NCBI RefSeq assembly: GCF_009857435.1
Contig: NZ_WWCK01000005.1
Coordinates: forward strand, 248,001 to 312,000
Direction: 5' to 3'
Origin: Duganella rivi
GTDB taxonomy: Bacteria; Pseudomonadota; Gammaproteobacteria; Burkholderiales; Burkholderiaceae_D
DNA: 64,000 nucleotides
Part shown: one piece after another, positions 45,664 through 54,858 of the stretch
How positions within the stretch are numbered: position 1 is the first letter of the stretch
How the letters are laid out: every line of letters starts with the position of its first letter
Made by a program: the position numbers and the translations under genes
Notes under the pieces: generated by a model
Database searches by the model: none
Seen by the model: only the letters and a program-made list of their open reading frames with translations
What the model was told of the DNA's origin: nothing

Positions 45664-46443
45664 ATGTCAGGTTGGTACAGCGGATGGAAATGGCTGCTCG
45701 CGGCGGCCGGCTGGATTCCTTTGCTGGCCGCCGCCCAGGCGCAAACGCCCATATTGCTGCGCACCGCCGCCCAGGAAGGCACCGAACCCAAATTCATCCA
45801 CGAAGGCAAGGATCGCGTCGGCGGCCTGTGTATCGATATCATGCGCGCCGTCGAGCAGCTTGATCCCGGCTTGCGCTTCGTCGGCGACCAGCGCTGGAAA
45901 CCGCTGATCCGCGCCTACTCCGAGGTCGAGGCCGGTATCGAAGACGTCCAGTGCGCAGTCCAGCGCACCGCCGACCGCGAGAAGCGCTTCAATTTCTTCG
46001 GCCCGGCGCTGTACACCATCGAGTACCACTTCCTCGTGCGCAGCAACGACAACATCACTATCCACAACTGGGACGACGTGCGCAAGCTCGGCCCCAATGC
46101 CACCGTGCTGGTCAACCGCGGCTTCGCCGCCGGCGATATCTTGATCGCCATGGGCGGCATCGAAGTCGACGCCAGCTCCACCAGCCAGGAACTCAACCTG
46201 CAAAAACTGGTCGCCGGCCGCGGCCGCCTCTACTTCCACCGCGGCCCCGGCCTGCAAAAGCTGCTGGTTCGCACCGGCAACGTCGACAAAGTCAAAATCC
46301 TGCCGCAAGTGATGTACAGCGCCAAGCTGTACTTCGCCGCCAGCAAGCAACTCGACAGCAAGACCGTCGAGCGCGTCTCCAGCGCCCTGTTCACACTAGA
46401 GAAAAAGGGCGAGCTCGACCGTTTGATGAAAAAGTGGGACTAA
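45664..46443 (+). CDS. Periplasmic substrate-binding protein, copy 1 of a tandem pair
   Basis: 259 residues with a signal peptide (cleavage near AQAQT). SBP_bac_3-type pattern: AAQEGTEPKFIHEGKDRVGGLCIDIMRAVEQL, AVQRTADREKRFNFFGPAL, IHNWDDVRKLGPNATVLVNRGFA. A single Cys (LCIDI) and another in VQCAV are shared with the next gene. The neighbour at 46510 is a paralog. No permease is adjacent. Like the protein at 35864, it may feed a signalling domain or a shared transporter. Confidence 0.75.
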   Translation: MSGWYSGWKWLLAAAGWIPLLAAAQAQTPILLRTAAQEGTEPKFIHEGKDRVGGLCIDIMRAVEQLDPGLRFVGDQRWKPLIRAYSEVEAGIEDVQCAVQRTADREKRFNFFGPALYTIEYHFLVRSNDNITIHNWDDVRKLGPNATVLVNRGFAAGDILIAMGGIEVDASSTSQELNLQKLVAGRGRLYFHRGPGLQKLLVRTGNVDKVKILPQVMYSAKLYFAASKQLDSKTVERVSSALFTLEKKGELDRLMKKWD

Positions 46444-46509
46444 GAATCCCGCACCGCCGCCCCGCCCTGCTCTATACTTCCTTTTTTTTACGCGAGTACG
46501 GGAGAGGCA

Positions 46510-47277
46510 ATGTTGTCGAAGGGATTGCGCTGCGGGCTGACGCTGTTGTGTGCGTTGCTGGGCACGCCCGTCCTGGCCGCGCCCACCGTGCTGAAAGTCG
46601 TCGCGCAAGAAGGCACCGAGCCCAAGTACATCCCGGCCGGCATCGGCCGCGTGGTCGGGCTGTGCGTCGACCTGTACCGCGCCATCGAGCGCATCGAACC
46701 GAACGTGGTGTTTTCCGGCGACCAGCAATGGACGCCGGCCCTGCAAGCCCTATCGCAACTGGCCAGCCACGAACACGACGCCCTGTGCGCCGTGCAGCGC
46801 ACCGAGGAACGCACGCGCCAGTACGTGTTCCTTGAACCGGCCCTGTTCCAGATGCGCTACCAGCTGATCGCGCGTGCCGGCGACCCGGTCACCGTCAACA
46901 ACTGGGACGACGTGCGCAACCTCGGCCCCAAGGGCATCATCCTGGCGAATCGCGGCTACACCGCGCCGGGCATGCTGGAACGCATCGGCGGCTTGCAAGT
47001 GGACGCCAGCGCCAGCACGCCCGCCGCCAACCTGCAAAAACTGATCGCCGGCCGCGGCCGCTTCTTCCTGCACCGCGCGCCCGGCATGCAAGGCTTCATC
47101 GACCGCGCCGGCGCCACCACCCGGGTGCGCATCCTGCCAACCGTAATGGCCACCACCGACGTCTACATGGCGCTGGGCACCCACGTTGACCCGGCGGTGC
47201 GCCAGCGCGTGCAGCGCGCGCTCGAACAGCTGGACAAGAACGGCGAACTGGCGCGCCTGCTGAGGAAGTGGGAGTAA
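46510..47277 (+). CDS. Periplasmic substrate-binding protein, copy 2 of a tandem pair
   Basis: 255 residues with a signal peptide (cleavage near VLAAP). Shares VVAQEGTEPKYIPAGIGRVV-GLCVDLYRAIERI, CAVQRTEERTRQYVF, NNWDDVRNLGPKGIILANRGY and AGRGRFFLHRAPG with copy 1 throughout. Clear tandem duplication, with substantial divergence in the lower half. The stop abuts the convergent PhzF gene with no intervening base. Confidence 0.75.
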   Translation: MLSKGLRCGLTLLCALLGTPVLAAPTVLKVVAQEGTEPKYIPAGIGRVVGLCVDLYRAIERIEPNVVFSGDQQWTPALQALSQLASHEHDALCAVQRTEERTRQYVFLEPALFQMRYQLIARAGDPVTVNNWDDVRNLGPKGIILANRGYTAPGMLERIGGLQVDASASTPAANLQKLIAGRGRFFLHRAPGMQGFIDRAGATTRVRILPTVMATTDVYMALGTHVDPAVRQRVQRALEQLDKNGELARLLRKWE

Positions 47278-48123
47278 CTACTCCCCGATCATGCGGGCCT
47301 TGCCCGAGACCCGGATCGAACTCCCCGGCTCCTTCGGAATCTGCACTTGCAGATGGCAGGGCGCGCCCATGTCCTCGCCCTGGATGATGTCGATGGCGCC
47401 GCCATGCGGCCAATCCAAATCGCGCAGGTAGCCAGCCAAGGCAGCCGCCGCCGCGCCGGTGGCCGGATCTTCATACACGCCGCTGGAGGCGAACGGATTG
47501 CGCGCATGGAAGCGCTGCGGCGTTTCCGCGTGCACCAGCGAGATCGTGGTCAGGCCGTAGCGCTGCATCAGGCTGCGGCCGGCGCCCAGCTCGTAGCGCA
47601 TGGCGCGCAGCTTGTCGCGGCTGCGCAGCGCCAGCACCAGATGCTGCACGCCGCCGCTGGCAATCGCCGGCGGAATGCGGTCATCGAGATCCGACAGCGC
47701 ATAGCCAAACAGCTTGAGCGCCTCCTGCACCAGCGCCGGCGACGCAGGGGAACTGGAGGTGGCCGGCGATTGCAGCGCAGCGAACGCGCCGTTGGCGTGG
47801 GCCTTGCCCTCCACCGTCACTTGCGCGTGATTGGTGGTCAGCGGGAAAATGCCGTCGCCGTTCTGCTGCGCCAGCACCGCGCCCAGCGCGATGGTGGCAT
47901 GACCGCAAAACGCCACCTCGCCGTCCGGCGAAAAATAGCGCACGCGCCAACCATCCCCCTGCGGCGCGGCAAACACGGTTTCCGAGTAACCCATTTCTGC
48001 GGCGATGCGCTGCATGGCAGGCTCCTCCGGCAGCGAGGCGCGGATCATCACGCCGGCCGGATTGCCGCCCTCCTCGCCCGAGGTAAAGGCTGCCACTTTG
48101 TGAACTTTGGTAATGGTCTGCAT
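47278..48123 (-). CDS. PhzF-family isomerase/epimerase
   Basis: 281 residues from the ATG with GGAG upstream. Typical PhzF blocks: HKVAAFTSGEEGGNPAGV (catalytic Glu region), MGYSETVF, RYFSPDGEVAFCGHATIALG and FASSGVYEDPATGAAAAALAGYL. The fold resembles diaminopimelate epimerase; members isomerise small acids, and YddE-like members lack a known substrate. There are no phenazine genes nearby, so a phenazine role is unlikely. Confidence 0.88.
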   Translation of the reverse strand: MQTITKVHKVAAFTSGEEGGNPAGVMIRASLPEEPAMQRIAAEMGYSETVFAAPQGDGWRVRYFSPDGEVAFCGHATIALGAVLAQQNGDGIFPLTTNHAQVTVEGKAHANGAFAALQSPATSSSPASPALVQEALKLFGYALSDLDDRIPPAIASGGVQHLVLALRSRDKLRAMRYELGAGRSLMQRYGLTTISLVHAETPQRFHARNPFASSGVYEDPATGAAAAALAGYLRDLDWPHGGAIDIIQGEDMGAPCHLQVQIPKEPGSSIRVSGKARMIGE

Positions 48124-48219
48124 GTTGTCTCCGAGATCGGTAAGGATGGAAAACTTGATTGACAGCAATGACGGTTATGGCCACTATCTTTGTTTCACTG
48201 ACTTTTAAGCAAACTCGCC

Positions 48220-50331
48220 ATGACTATACCGCGACTTTCTCTTCTTGCCTTCATCATTTCGGCCCAATTGACGAGCATGGCGTATGCTGCCGATGCCGCC
48301 CCGGCCAAGCACGCCATCACCCACGAAGATGTCTGGCTGATGAAGCGCGTCGGCGCACCGCAGCCCAGCCCGGACGGCGAGTGGGCCGTGTTCTCAGTTA
48401 CCGATCCCGCCTACGACAGCAAGGAGCAATGGTCGGACTTGTGGATCAAGTCGCTGACCGACGATGCGCCTGCGCGCCGCCTCACCTTCAGCAAGGGCGG
48501 CGAAGGTTCGGTCAATTGGTCGCCGGACGGCAAGCAGCTGCTGTTTGTCGCCAAGCGCGATGGCGATGACGCCGGCCAGATCTACCGCATCGACGTAGCC
48601 GGCGGCGGCGAGGCCCAGCGCCTGACCACGCTGACCTTGGGCGCGCGCCAGCCGAAGTTCAGCCCGGACGGCAAACAGATCCTGTTCGTCAGCGACATCT
48701 TCCCCGGCAACGCCAACGAAGAGGACGTCAAGAAAACCGCCAAGGAACGCAAGGACCGCAAGTACACGGCGCGCGCGTACGAAAGCTTCCCGCCGCGCTT
48801 CTTCGACAAGTGGCTGGACGATAAAAAAGTACGCCTGTTCGTGATGGATGCCGAAATCGGCGCCAAGCCGCGCGACCTGCTGAGCAACACCCAGCTGGCG
48901 GCGCTGCCGGGCTTCGGCGGCGGCCAAGGCGACGAAGGCCAATCGCTGGACGCGATCTGGGCGCCGGACGGCAGGGCCGTAGTGTTCTCCGCCTCGATCA
49001 ACCGCGACGAGCTGGCACGCGCCTCGGGCTACACGCAAATCTTCAGCCTGCCGGTGAGCGGCGGCGAAGCGACCCGCCTGACCGCTGACAAGCACAGCTA
49101 CAACAACCTGAAATTCAGCGCCGACGGCAAGACCCTGTTCACGCTAACCGAGGCGGAAGAAGAAGGCAAAGTCTACGACGTCAGCCGCATCGCCAGCTTT
49201 GCATGGCCGCTGACCAATGCCACGCCGAAGATCCTGACCGCGTCGCTGGATCGTTCGATCTCGCGCTACGCGCTGCCGGCCGGCAGCAACCGCGTGGTGT
49301 TCAGCTTCGAGCACGCGGGCCTGGAGCAACTGCACTCGATCAACTACGCGGGCGGCGACCTGCGCGACGAGCCATCGCTGCCGACCGGCAGCATCAACTC
49401 GCTGAACGCGGGCGGCAAGGCGCTGGTGGGCGTGTGGGAATCCTCGATCAATCCGCCGGAGGTGTATGCGTTTGGCCAGGGCGCGCCAAAGCGCCTGACC
49501 TCGTTCAACACCGAACGCGCTGCGAACATCGACTGGCAAGCGCCGGAGCACTTCTGGTTCAAAGCCAGCGACGGCCGCATGATCCACAACATGATCGTCA
49601 AGCCAGCCAATTTCGATCCGAGCAAAAAGTACCCGCTGTTCGCGGTCATCCACGGCGGCGCGGCGAATATGTGGCGCGACCAGTTCGTCATCCGCTGGAA
49701 CTACCACCTGCTGGCGCAGCCCGGCTATGTGGTGCTGCTGACCGATTACAAAGGCTCGACCGGCTACGGCGAAGAATTCGCCCGCGCCATCCAGGGCGAT
49801 CCACTGAAAGGCCCGGCCGACGAAGTCAACGAAGCGGTCGATGAAGCCGTCAAGAAATACAGCTACATCGACGGCAGCAAGCTGGCCGCAGGCGGCGCCA
49901 GCTACGGCGGCCACTTGGCCAACTGGCTGCAAGCGACCACCACGCGCTACAAGGCCATCGTCTCGCACGCGGGCGAGATGGATCTCATCATGCAGTGGGG
50001 CACCAGCGACAGCGTCTGGGGCCGCGAGGTCAACAGCGGCGGCCCGGTGTGGGGCGACAAAGCGGTGTGGCGCGAGCAAAGCCCGGTACTCCAGGGAGGC
50101 AACCACGCCAAAGGCACCGGCTTCACCACGCCGATCCTGATCTCAGTGGGCGAGCTGGACTACCGCGTCCCCGCCAACAACGCGCTGATGAACTTCGCCA
50201 CGCAGCAGCGCCTGAACGTGCCGAGCAAGCTGCTGGTGTTCCCGGACGAAAATCACTGGATCCTCAAAGGCGAAAACAGCCGCTACTTCTACAGCGAAGT
50301 ACACGGCTGGTTGGCCAAGTACCTGAAGTGA
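48220..50331 (+). CDS. S9-family (prolyl oligopeptidase-like) peptidase
   Basis: 703 residues with a signal peptide. An N-terminal beta-propeller contains repeated SPDG motifs (LSPDGEWAVFS, WSPDGKQLLFV, FSPDGKQILFV); the C-terminal alpha/beta-hydrolase has the triad S561 (GGASYGGHL), D647 (GELDYRVP) and H679 (DENHWIL). It should cleave short peptides, probably dipeptidyl or acylaminoacyl type, in the periplasm. Weak SD. A strong symmetrical hairpin follows. Confidence 0.92.
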   Translation: MTIPRLSLLAFIISAQLTSMAYAADAAPAKHAITHEDVWLMKRVGAPQPSPDGEWAVFSVTDPAYDSKEQWSDLWIKSLTDDAPARRLTFSKGGEGSVNWSPDGKQLLFVAKRDGDDAGQIYRIDVAGGGEAQRLTTLTLGARQPKFSPDGKQILFVSDIFPGNANEEDVKKTAKERKDRKYTARAYESFPPRFFDKWLDDKKVRLFVMDAEIGAKPRDLLSNTQLAALPGFGGGQGDEGQSLDAIWAPDGRAVVFSASINRDELARASGYTQIFSLPVSGGEATRLTADKHSYNNLKFSADGKTLFTLTEAEEEGKVYDVSRIASFAWPLTNATPKILTASLDRSISRYALPAGSNRVVFSFEHAGLEQLHSINYAGGDLRDEPSLPTGSINSLNAGGKALVGVWESSINPPEVYAFGQGAPKRLTSFNTERAANIDWQAPEHFWFKASDGRMIHNMIVKPANFDPSKKYPLFAVIHGGAANMWRDQFVIRWNYHLLAQPGYVVLLTDYKGSTGYGEEFARAIQGDPLKGPADEVNEAVDEAVKKYSYIDGSKLAAGGASYGGHLANWLQATTTRYKAIVSHAGEMDLIMQWGTSDSVWGREVNSGGPVWGDKAVWREQSPVLQGGNHAKGTGFTTPILISVGELDYRVPANNALMNFATQQRLNVPSKLLVFPDENHWILKGENSRYFYSEVHGWLAKYLK

Positions 50332-50338
50332 TGTGAAA

Positions 50339-50362
50339 AGGGCCGCGAACTTCGCGGCCCTT
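50339..50362. terminator. Bidirectional terminator between S9 peptidase and phosphoesterase
   Basis: aagggccgcgaa-c-ttcgcggccctt: near-perfect hairpin with A/T runs on both flanks, placed between two convergent genes. Confidence 0.92.
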
Positions 50363-50366
50363 TTTC

Positions 50367-52502
50367 TTAGTTGAAGCTCAGTCCGCTATTACTGACGTTG
50401 TTCAACTTTTGCGCTTTCAAGTCGATGGTGAAGTGGTCGCTCGGCTTGCCCGAACCCAGTCCCTTCAAAATCGCAAACACCTGCTTGAACTGCGACTGGA
50501 ACGCCACGTTCACCGGGTTCTGGTCGGACAGTTGATCGCCCACTTTCAGGATCGCCGCAGGCGATGCCGGGAACGCCCCCATCAGCACCTTGTACTGCGC
50601 CACGCGCTCCGCACCCATATCACGCAAGGCCAACTCGCCTGCGTACACGGTGCGGTGGAAGTCGCCGTAGAACTCGTACGCGCTGATCTTGGCGAAGTCC
50701 GCCAGTTTCAGATTGGCGGCAGCAGCAATCTGCTCGGCCTTGGCAGTGGCAGTAGCCCAGTCCGCCGTCAGCTGGCTGGCAGCGACCCCGCCATCGGCAA
50801 CCGTGCCCTTGGCAGCGCAGGTCGCGGTCAGCGGCAGCACCGACGGGTTGTCTTTCAACTGCGCCAGCGTGACCTTGGTTTGCAGCTGCGACAGGATCAG
50901 CATCTGGCGCGCATCGAGCGACATCGCCGCTTCTTTCATTTCGCACGGCCAGTAATCGCTCATGAAGCGCAGGCGCGACAGCTCGCCGAAGTAGGTGCGG
51001 GTAAACTCGCCATACGATTTGCTATCGAGGATGCCGCGGTTCCAGCGCTTGGCGATATCGCTGCTTGCGCTGCTGCCTTGCAGGTAGTCGTACTCGACCT
51101 GGTACAGCGGGAACAGCTCGTTGTGGCGCGCCACGTTGTTCAGGCCCACGGTCTGCACGTCGATCAAGTCTTTCGACTGGTAGCTGACGATCTTGTACGC
51201 CGCGCCAAACACCGCCAGCGATGGCGACTGCACGTTGACCAGGTAGTTGCCAGCGCTATCCTTGAAATCATTGGTGCCGTTGAAGTGCATGTGGCCGGCA
51301 ACGTGCAGCGGCAGGCCGGTAGCAGCCAGCGCCGCCGTCGTCGCAGCGGCAGGCATGCGCGATACCTGGAACGCGCCCGACTTGAACACGGCCTTCATCG
51401 CATCGGTCTGGTTAGCGTAGAAGTCCATGGTCGGATAGTGCGAGAACGACATCAGCTGCTTGCCCTGCGCCTTGGCGCGCGCCGCTACCGATTTGATCCA
51501 TTCGATCTGGTGGATCTTGTGGGTCAGCATTTTGTTCCAGCCCGCATCGCCGGCGTTGTCGTAACCCTTGAAGTACTTCGGATTGGCCGGGTCGAAGTTG
51601 GCATTCGGCGCATGCACATTGCCGTCCAGCGCCAGCAACCAGATGCCTTTCACCGGCTCCACCAGATAGCTGGCGTCGATCATGTTCACGCAGCGGCTGT
51701 AGGTCTTGCCCGCCACCTTGTACTTGCCGCCCTCGCCCTCGGTGCAGATTTCGAACTGGCGTTTGCTCAGATCGGCAGCGGCCGTGGCGGCCTCATAGCT
51801 GTACTTGCCGTCGGCGTAGCTGCTGAACGGCGTTTCCCAGTAGACGTCGTTCTTGTTTGGCGCGTAGCCGAATTCGCCCAGCTTGGTCATCAGTTTTTCG
51901 TAGCCCTGCTCCATCAGCTGGTTGGTGCAGGCCACGCTTGGATCCTTGGCTTTGCACGCGGCGTTGTTGACGGCGTAGATTTTCTGTTCCTTGCCATCCT
52001 TGGTCAGGAAGTCATTCTTGCCGGCCTCGTCATCGTCGTACGGCTCGTTAGGATCGTGGTTGCCCGGCGCGATGAAGAAGCGCATGCCCTTGGCCTGGTA
52101 TTCATGCAGGATGTCGGCCAGGCCGTCGATGTTGATCGGCTGTGCATCGTCCGAGATATCGCCCGGCAGCGCCACCAGGCGCAGCCCCTTGCTGTAAGCG
52201 TCGTCGAGCGCGGCGCGGAAGGCGAAGTAGTTTTCGTTGAACAGGCGCGTCGAAGTCAGCTGCGCGTACATGGTGCGGATGGTGGCGTTCTTGCCGTCCT
52301 TGGTCGGAATGCCGGAGAACTGGCTGCTCTTCAAATCACCGTAGATGTTTTCAAAGTGCACGTCGCTCATGAAGGCGACGGCGGTGGAATTGAAGCCGTC
52401 GCCCGGATTGGTCTCGGTGACCGGCAGGCCGTCACTGCCGCAGGCCACCAGCAAGGCGGCAGCGGCGGCCAGGACGGCCGCCGCAGGTAGGGTGTAGCGC
52501 AT
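50367..52502 (-). CDS. Calcineurin-like phosphoesterase lipoprotein
   Basis: 711 residues from the ATG at 52502, which follows GGAG by 7 nt; the open frame extends upstream past the MFS gene end but without support. The lipobox LLVAC-GSDG predicts a lipoprotein. Metallophosphatase motifs: FMSDVHFEN (D-x-H), LPGDISDD (GD-x-x-D), APGNHDP (GNHD), SFSHYP and AGHMHFNG (GHxH) complete the dinuclear metal site. It probably hydrolyses phosphoesters at the cell surface or periplasm; long inserts make it larger than standard family members. Confidence 0.88.
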   Translation of the reverse strand: MRYTLPAAAVLAAAAALLVACGSDGLPVTETNPGDGFNSTAVAFMSDVHFENIYGDLKSSQFSGIPTKDGKNATIRTMYAQLTSTRLFNENYFAFRAALDDAYSKGLRLVALPGDISDDAQPINIDGLADILHEYQAKGMRFFIAPGNHDPNEPYDDDEAGKNDFLTKDGKEQKIYAVNNAACKAKDPSVACTNQLMEQGYEKLMTKLGEFGYAPNKNDVYWETPFSSYADGKYSYEAATAAADLSKRQFEICTEGEGGKYKVAGKTYSRCVNMIDASYLVEPVKGIWLLALDGNVHAPNANFDPANPKYFKGYDNAGDAGWNKMLTHKIHQIEWIKSVAARAKAQGKQLMSFSHYPTMDFYANQTDAMKAVFKSGAFQVSRMPAAATTAALAATGLPLHVAGHMHFNGTNDFKDSAGNYLVNVQSPSLAVFGAAYKIVSYQSKDLIDVQTVGLNNVARHNELFPLYQVEYDYLQGSSASSDIAKRWNRGILDSKSYGEFTRTYFGELSRLRFMSDYWPCEMKEAAMSLDARQMLILSQLQTKVTLAQLKDNPSVLPLTATCAAKGTVADGGVAASQLTADWATATAKAEQIAAAANLKLADFAKISAYEFYGDFHRTVYAGELALRDMGAERVAQYKVLMGAFPASPAAILKVGDQLSDQNPVNVAFQSQFKQVFAILKGLGSGKPSDHFTIDLKAQKLNNVSNSGLSFN

Positions 52503-52591
52503 ACAAAACTCCATCAGGCGGTTAAAAGTCGGCGCATTGTTGCACCGGCAAATGACCGCCTGATTACATTTTGGAAGCGCTCCCAGATTTT

Positions 52592-53896
52592 TTACGCGGC
52601 CTTGGCTTGCGGCGGCGCCGCCACCGCCACCGCCGGTTTGCGGATCAGCAGGATGATGGCGGCAGCCACAACGCACGCCGCGCCGGCAGCGAACAAGGCA
52701 GGATCGTAGGTCAGCAACAAGGTGCGCACGCGGCCCGCGCCGTACGCCGCCACCGCCGCGCCCAGCTGGTGCGCCGCGAAGATCCAGCCGAACACCATGC
52801 CGGCTTTTTCCTTGCCGAAGGTGGCGCCAGCCAAACGCACGGTCGGCGGCACGGTGGCAATCCAGTCGAGGCCGTAGAACATGGCAAACAGCGACAAGCC
52901 ATACAGCGTGAATTCCGAGTACGGCAGCCACAGCAGCGACAAGCCGCGCAAGCCGTAGTACACGAACAGCAGCTTGCGATTGTCATAGCGGTCCGACAGC
53001 CAGCCCGACGCAATCGTGCCGACCAGGTCAAACGCGCCCATCATCGCCAGCACCGAGGCCGCCGGCACCGGGCCGAGACCGGCATCGCCGCACAGCGAAA
53101 TGAAGTGGGTTTGAATCAGGCCATTGGTGCTCAGGCCGCAGATGAAAAAGGTGCCGGCCAAAATCCAGAACACGCTGCTGCGCGACGCTTCCGCCAGGAT
53201 CTTGAACGGCGTGGCAAAGGTGATGCGCATGGCCGGCGCAGCAGCCGCCACCGGTGTACCGGCAGCCGCGCCATATGGCGCAAGGCCGACATCGCTCGGA
53301 CGATTACGCATAAACAGGTAGACCGCCACCGCCATCACAGCGCAGGCAACCATGACCGGCAGCACGGCCAAGCGCCAGCCGAAGCGTTCAATCATCCACG
53401 CTGCTATCGGCAGAAAGATGAGTTGGCCAGTGGCCGAGCTGGCCGTCAAAATGCCGACCACCAAACCGCGATGGCTATCAAACCAGCGGTTGGACACCAC
53501 CGCGCTCAGCACCAGCGCCGTCATGCCGGAACCAACGCCCAGCATGATCCCCCAGAACAGTACCAGGTGCCAGAACTGCGTCATCTGCGTGGCCAGCGCC
53601 ATGCCGGCCGCCACCAGGGTCAGCGCAGTGACCACCACGTTACGCAGGCCAAAACGCTCCATCAAGATGGCAGCAAACGGCCCCATCAGACCGAACAGCG
53701 CGAACCGCAGCGCCAGCGCCGACGAGATTTGCTCCACGTCCCAGCCAAATTCTTTCGACAGCGGCTGCAGCAAGGCGCCCGGCAGGCCCAGCGCGGCGGA
53801 CGAACTGAGCGCGGTCAGGAAAGTCAGGGCAACCATCACCCAGGAGAAATGCAGGCCGCGCCGCTGCAGCCAGTTCGATAAAGGTTGTGCAAACAT
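52592..53896 (-). CDS. MFS transporter (monocarboxylate/oxalate-formate-like)
   Basis: 434 residues from the ATG with GAGGA upstream. Twelve hydrophobic helices; the first loop has the MFS pattern GLMGPFAAILMERFGLRNVV, and the second half YGLDWIATVPPTVRLAGATFG resembles MCT/oxalate-formate antiporter-type members. Substrate is inferred only. It lies between the lipoprotein and the BON gene on the same strand, with ~90 nt to the former. Confidence 0.85.
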   Translation of the reverse strand: MFAQPLSNWLQRRGLHFSWVMVALTFLTALSSSAALGLPGALLQPLSKEFGWDVEQISSALALRFALFGLMGPFAAILMERFGLRNVVVTALTLVAAGMALATQMTQFWHLVLFWGIMLGVGSGMTALVLSAVVSNRWFDSHRGLVVGILTASSATGQLIFLPIAAWMIERFGWRLAVLPVMVACAVMAVAVYLFMRNRPSDVGLAPYGAAAGTPVAAAAPAMRITFATPFKILAEASRSSVFWILAGTFFICGLSTNGLIQTHFISLCGDAGLGPVPAASVLAMMGAFDLVGTIASGWLSDRYDNRKLLFVYYGLRGLSLLWLPYSEFTLYGLSLFAMFYGLDWIATVPPTVRLAGATFGKEKAGMVFGWIFAAHQLGAAVAAYGAGRVRTLLLTYDPALFAAGAACVVAAAIILLIRKPAVAVAAPPQAKAA

Positions 53897-53982
53897 GATG
53901 TTCCTCACAATAGCAATGCGTGCCGGAAGGCACGCTTGTCGCCATTTTAAATTACGATCATCATGAATACAAGCAAAAAGGT

Positions 53983-54019
53983 GGCGCCCGGTCGCGTCAG
54001 GGGAACGCGGCCGGGCGCC
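53983..54019 (-). terminator. GC-rich hairpin after the BON gene
   Basis: ggcgcccgg ... ccgggcgcc, nine-bp arms, 41 nt past the BON gene stop. No U-run on the minus side, so termination would be inefficient; may mark the end of the transcription unit. Confidence 0.5.
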
Positions 54020-54059
54020 GTGGCTGGCGGGGTCAGGGGGAGTTCGCCCGCGTTAGCCG

Positions 54060-54770
54060 TTACTTGATGCGCAGGGAACTTTGCACTTTATTCACGCCTT
54101 TGACGTTGCGCGCCACGTCCACTGCCTTATCCACTTCCGCTTGCGATGGCACGAAGCCGCTCAGCATCACGGTGCCGTTGGTGGTTTCCACGTGCACGTC
54201 CAGCGATTTCAGTGCAGGCTCAGCCAGCAGTTCGGTTTTCACCTTGGTGGTGATGGCGGTGTCGGCCAGCGTGTCTTTCGCCAGTTCGGTTTTCGAACGC
54301 GCTTCGCACGATGCTTTGTCGGTGCCGGTCATGGCGCTGCAATCGATACCGGTCTGTGCGGTGTCGGCAGCTTTCTTGCCGGCCTTGGCGTCCTGCACCC
54401 AGGCGGTGTGCTGGGCCTTGGCGCCGCTCAGGCAGCTGTCTTTGTCGGCGCCGGATTTAGGTGCGCACTGGGCCTTGGCAAGATCGTAGTTGGCGTCAGC
54501 CACATTGATCTGGGCTTTTTCCACCGACTTTTTATCGTTCTTGTACTGCAAGGCGGCAGTCGACTCGGCATTGGCGCGGTTGACCTTGGCCTGCTCCTGG
54601 CAAACGTCCTTGGCATTGCCCGATTGCGCGTCGCAAGCGGCCTTGGCAACTTTGTAATCGGCGTCCGACTTGTTGATCGCGGCTTTGTAGGCCACGGTGT
54701 CGTTGTTAGGCGTAGCAGCAAAGGTTGCGCTAGCGGCGGTGGCCAGCACGAAGCAGAGTAATTTATTCAT
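54060..54770 (-). CDS. Secreted BON-domain protein with three C-x10-C repeats
   Basis: 236 residues from the ATG with GAGGGA upstream; the longer frame has no support. Signal peptide 1-18. Residues 20-160 are Lys/Ala/Asp-rich helices with Cys pairs 46/57, 102/113 and 144/155, each exactly ten residues apart and framed by S/TG-x-x-K-D-like turns; ADYKVAKAAC and ANYDLAKAQC are the same motif. Residues 170-236 are a BON domain (ITTKVKTELLAEPALKSLDVHVE, VMLSGFVPSQAEVDKAVDVARNVKGVNKV). BON domains bind phospholipid or envelope partners. The Cys repeats look like disulfide-bridged helical hairpins. Confidence 0.8.
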   Translation of the reverse strand: MNKLLCFVLATAASATFAATPNNDTVAYKAAINKSDADYKVAKAACDAQSGNAKDVCQEQAKVNRANAESTAALQYKNDKKSVEKAQINVADANYDLAKAQCAPKSGADKDSCLSGAKAQHTAWVQDAKAGKKAADTAQTGIDCSAMTGTDKASCEARSKTELAKDTLADTAITTKVKTELLAEPALKSLDVHVETTNGTVMLSGFVPSQAEVDKAVDVARNVKGVNKVQSSLRIK

Positions 54771-54858
54771 GATGTGTGTCCCTCTTGTGGTGGTTGATGG
54801 ACACATTAAACGCCCGCAGCCGGATGTGCTCCGTGCGGAAACGTACACAGATGAGAAT

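Noticed and set aside
45664..47277. Interpretation of the tandem binding proteins as ABC transporter operon
   Set aside because: No permease or ATPase gene is in the same region on either strand.
50409..52490. 693-residue plus-strand frame antisense to the phosphoesterase lipoprotein
   Set aside because: Same artefact: Arg/His/Val-rich, no conserved motif, fully covered by a gene with a complete metallophosphatase motif set.
52503..52931. N-terminal extension of the phosphoesterase ORF
   Set aside because: Upstream part reads through the MFS gene region in another frame; the lipobox and SD at 52502 give a clean start.
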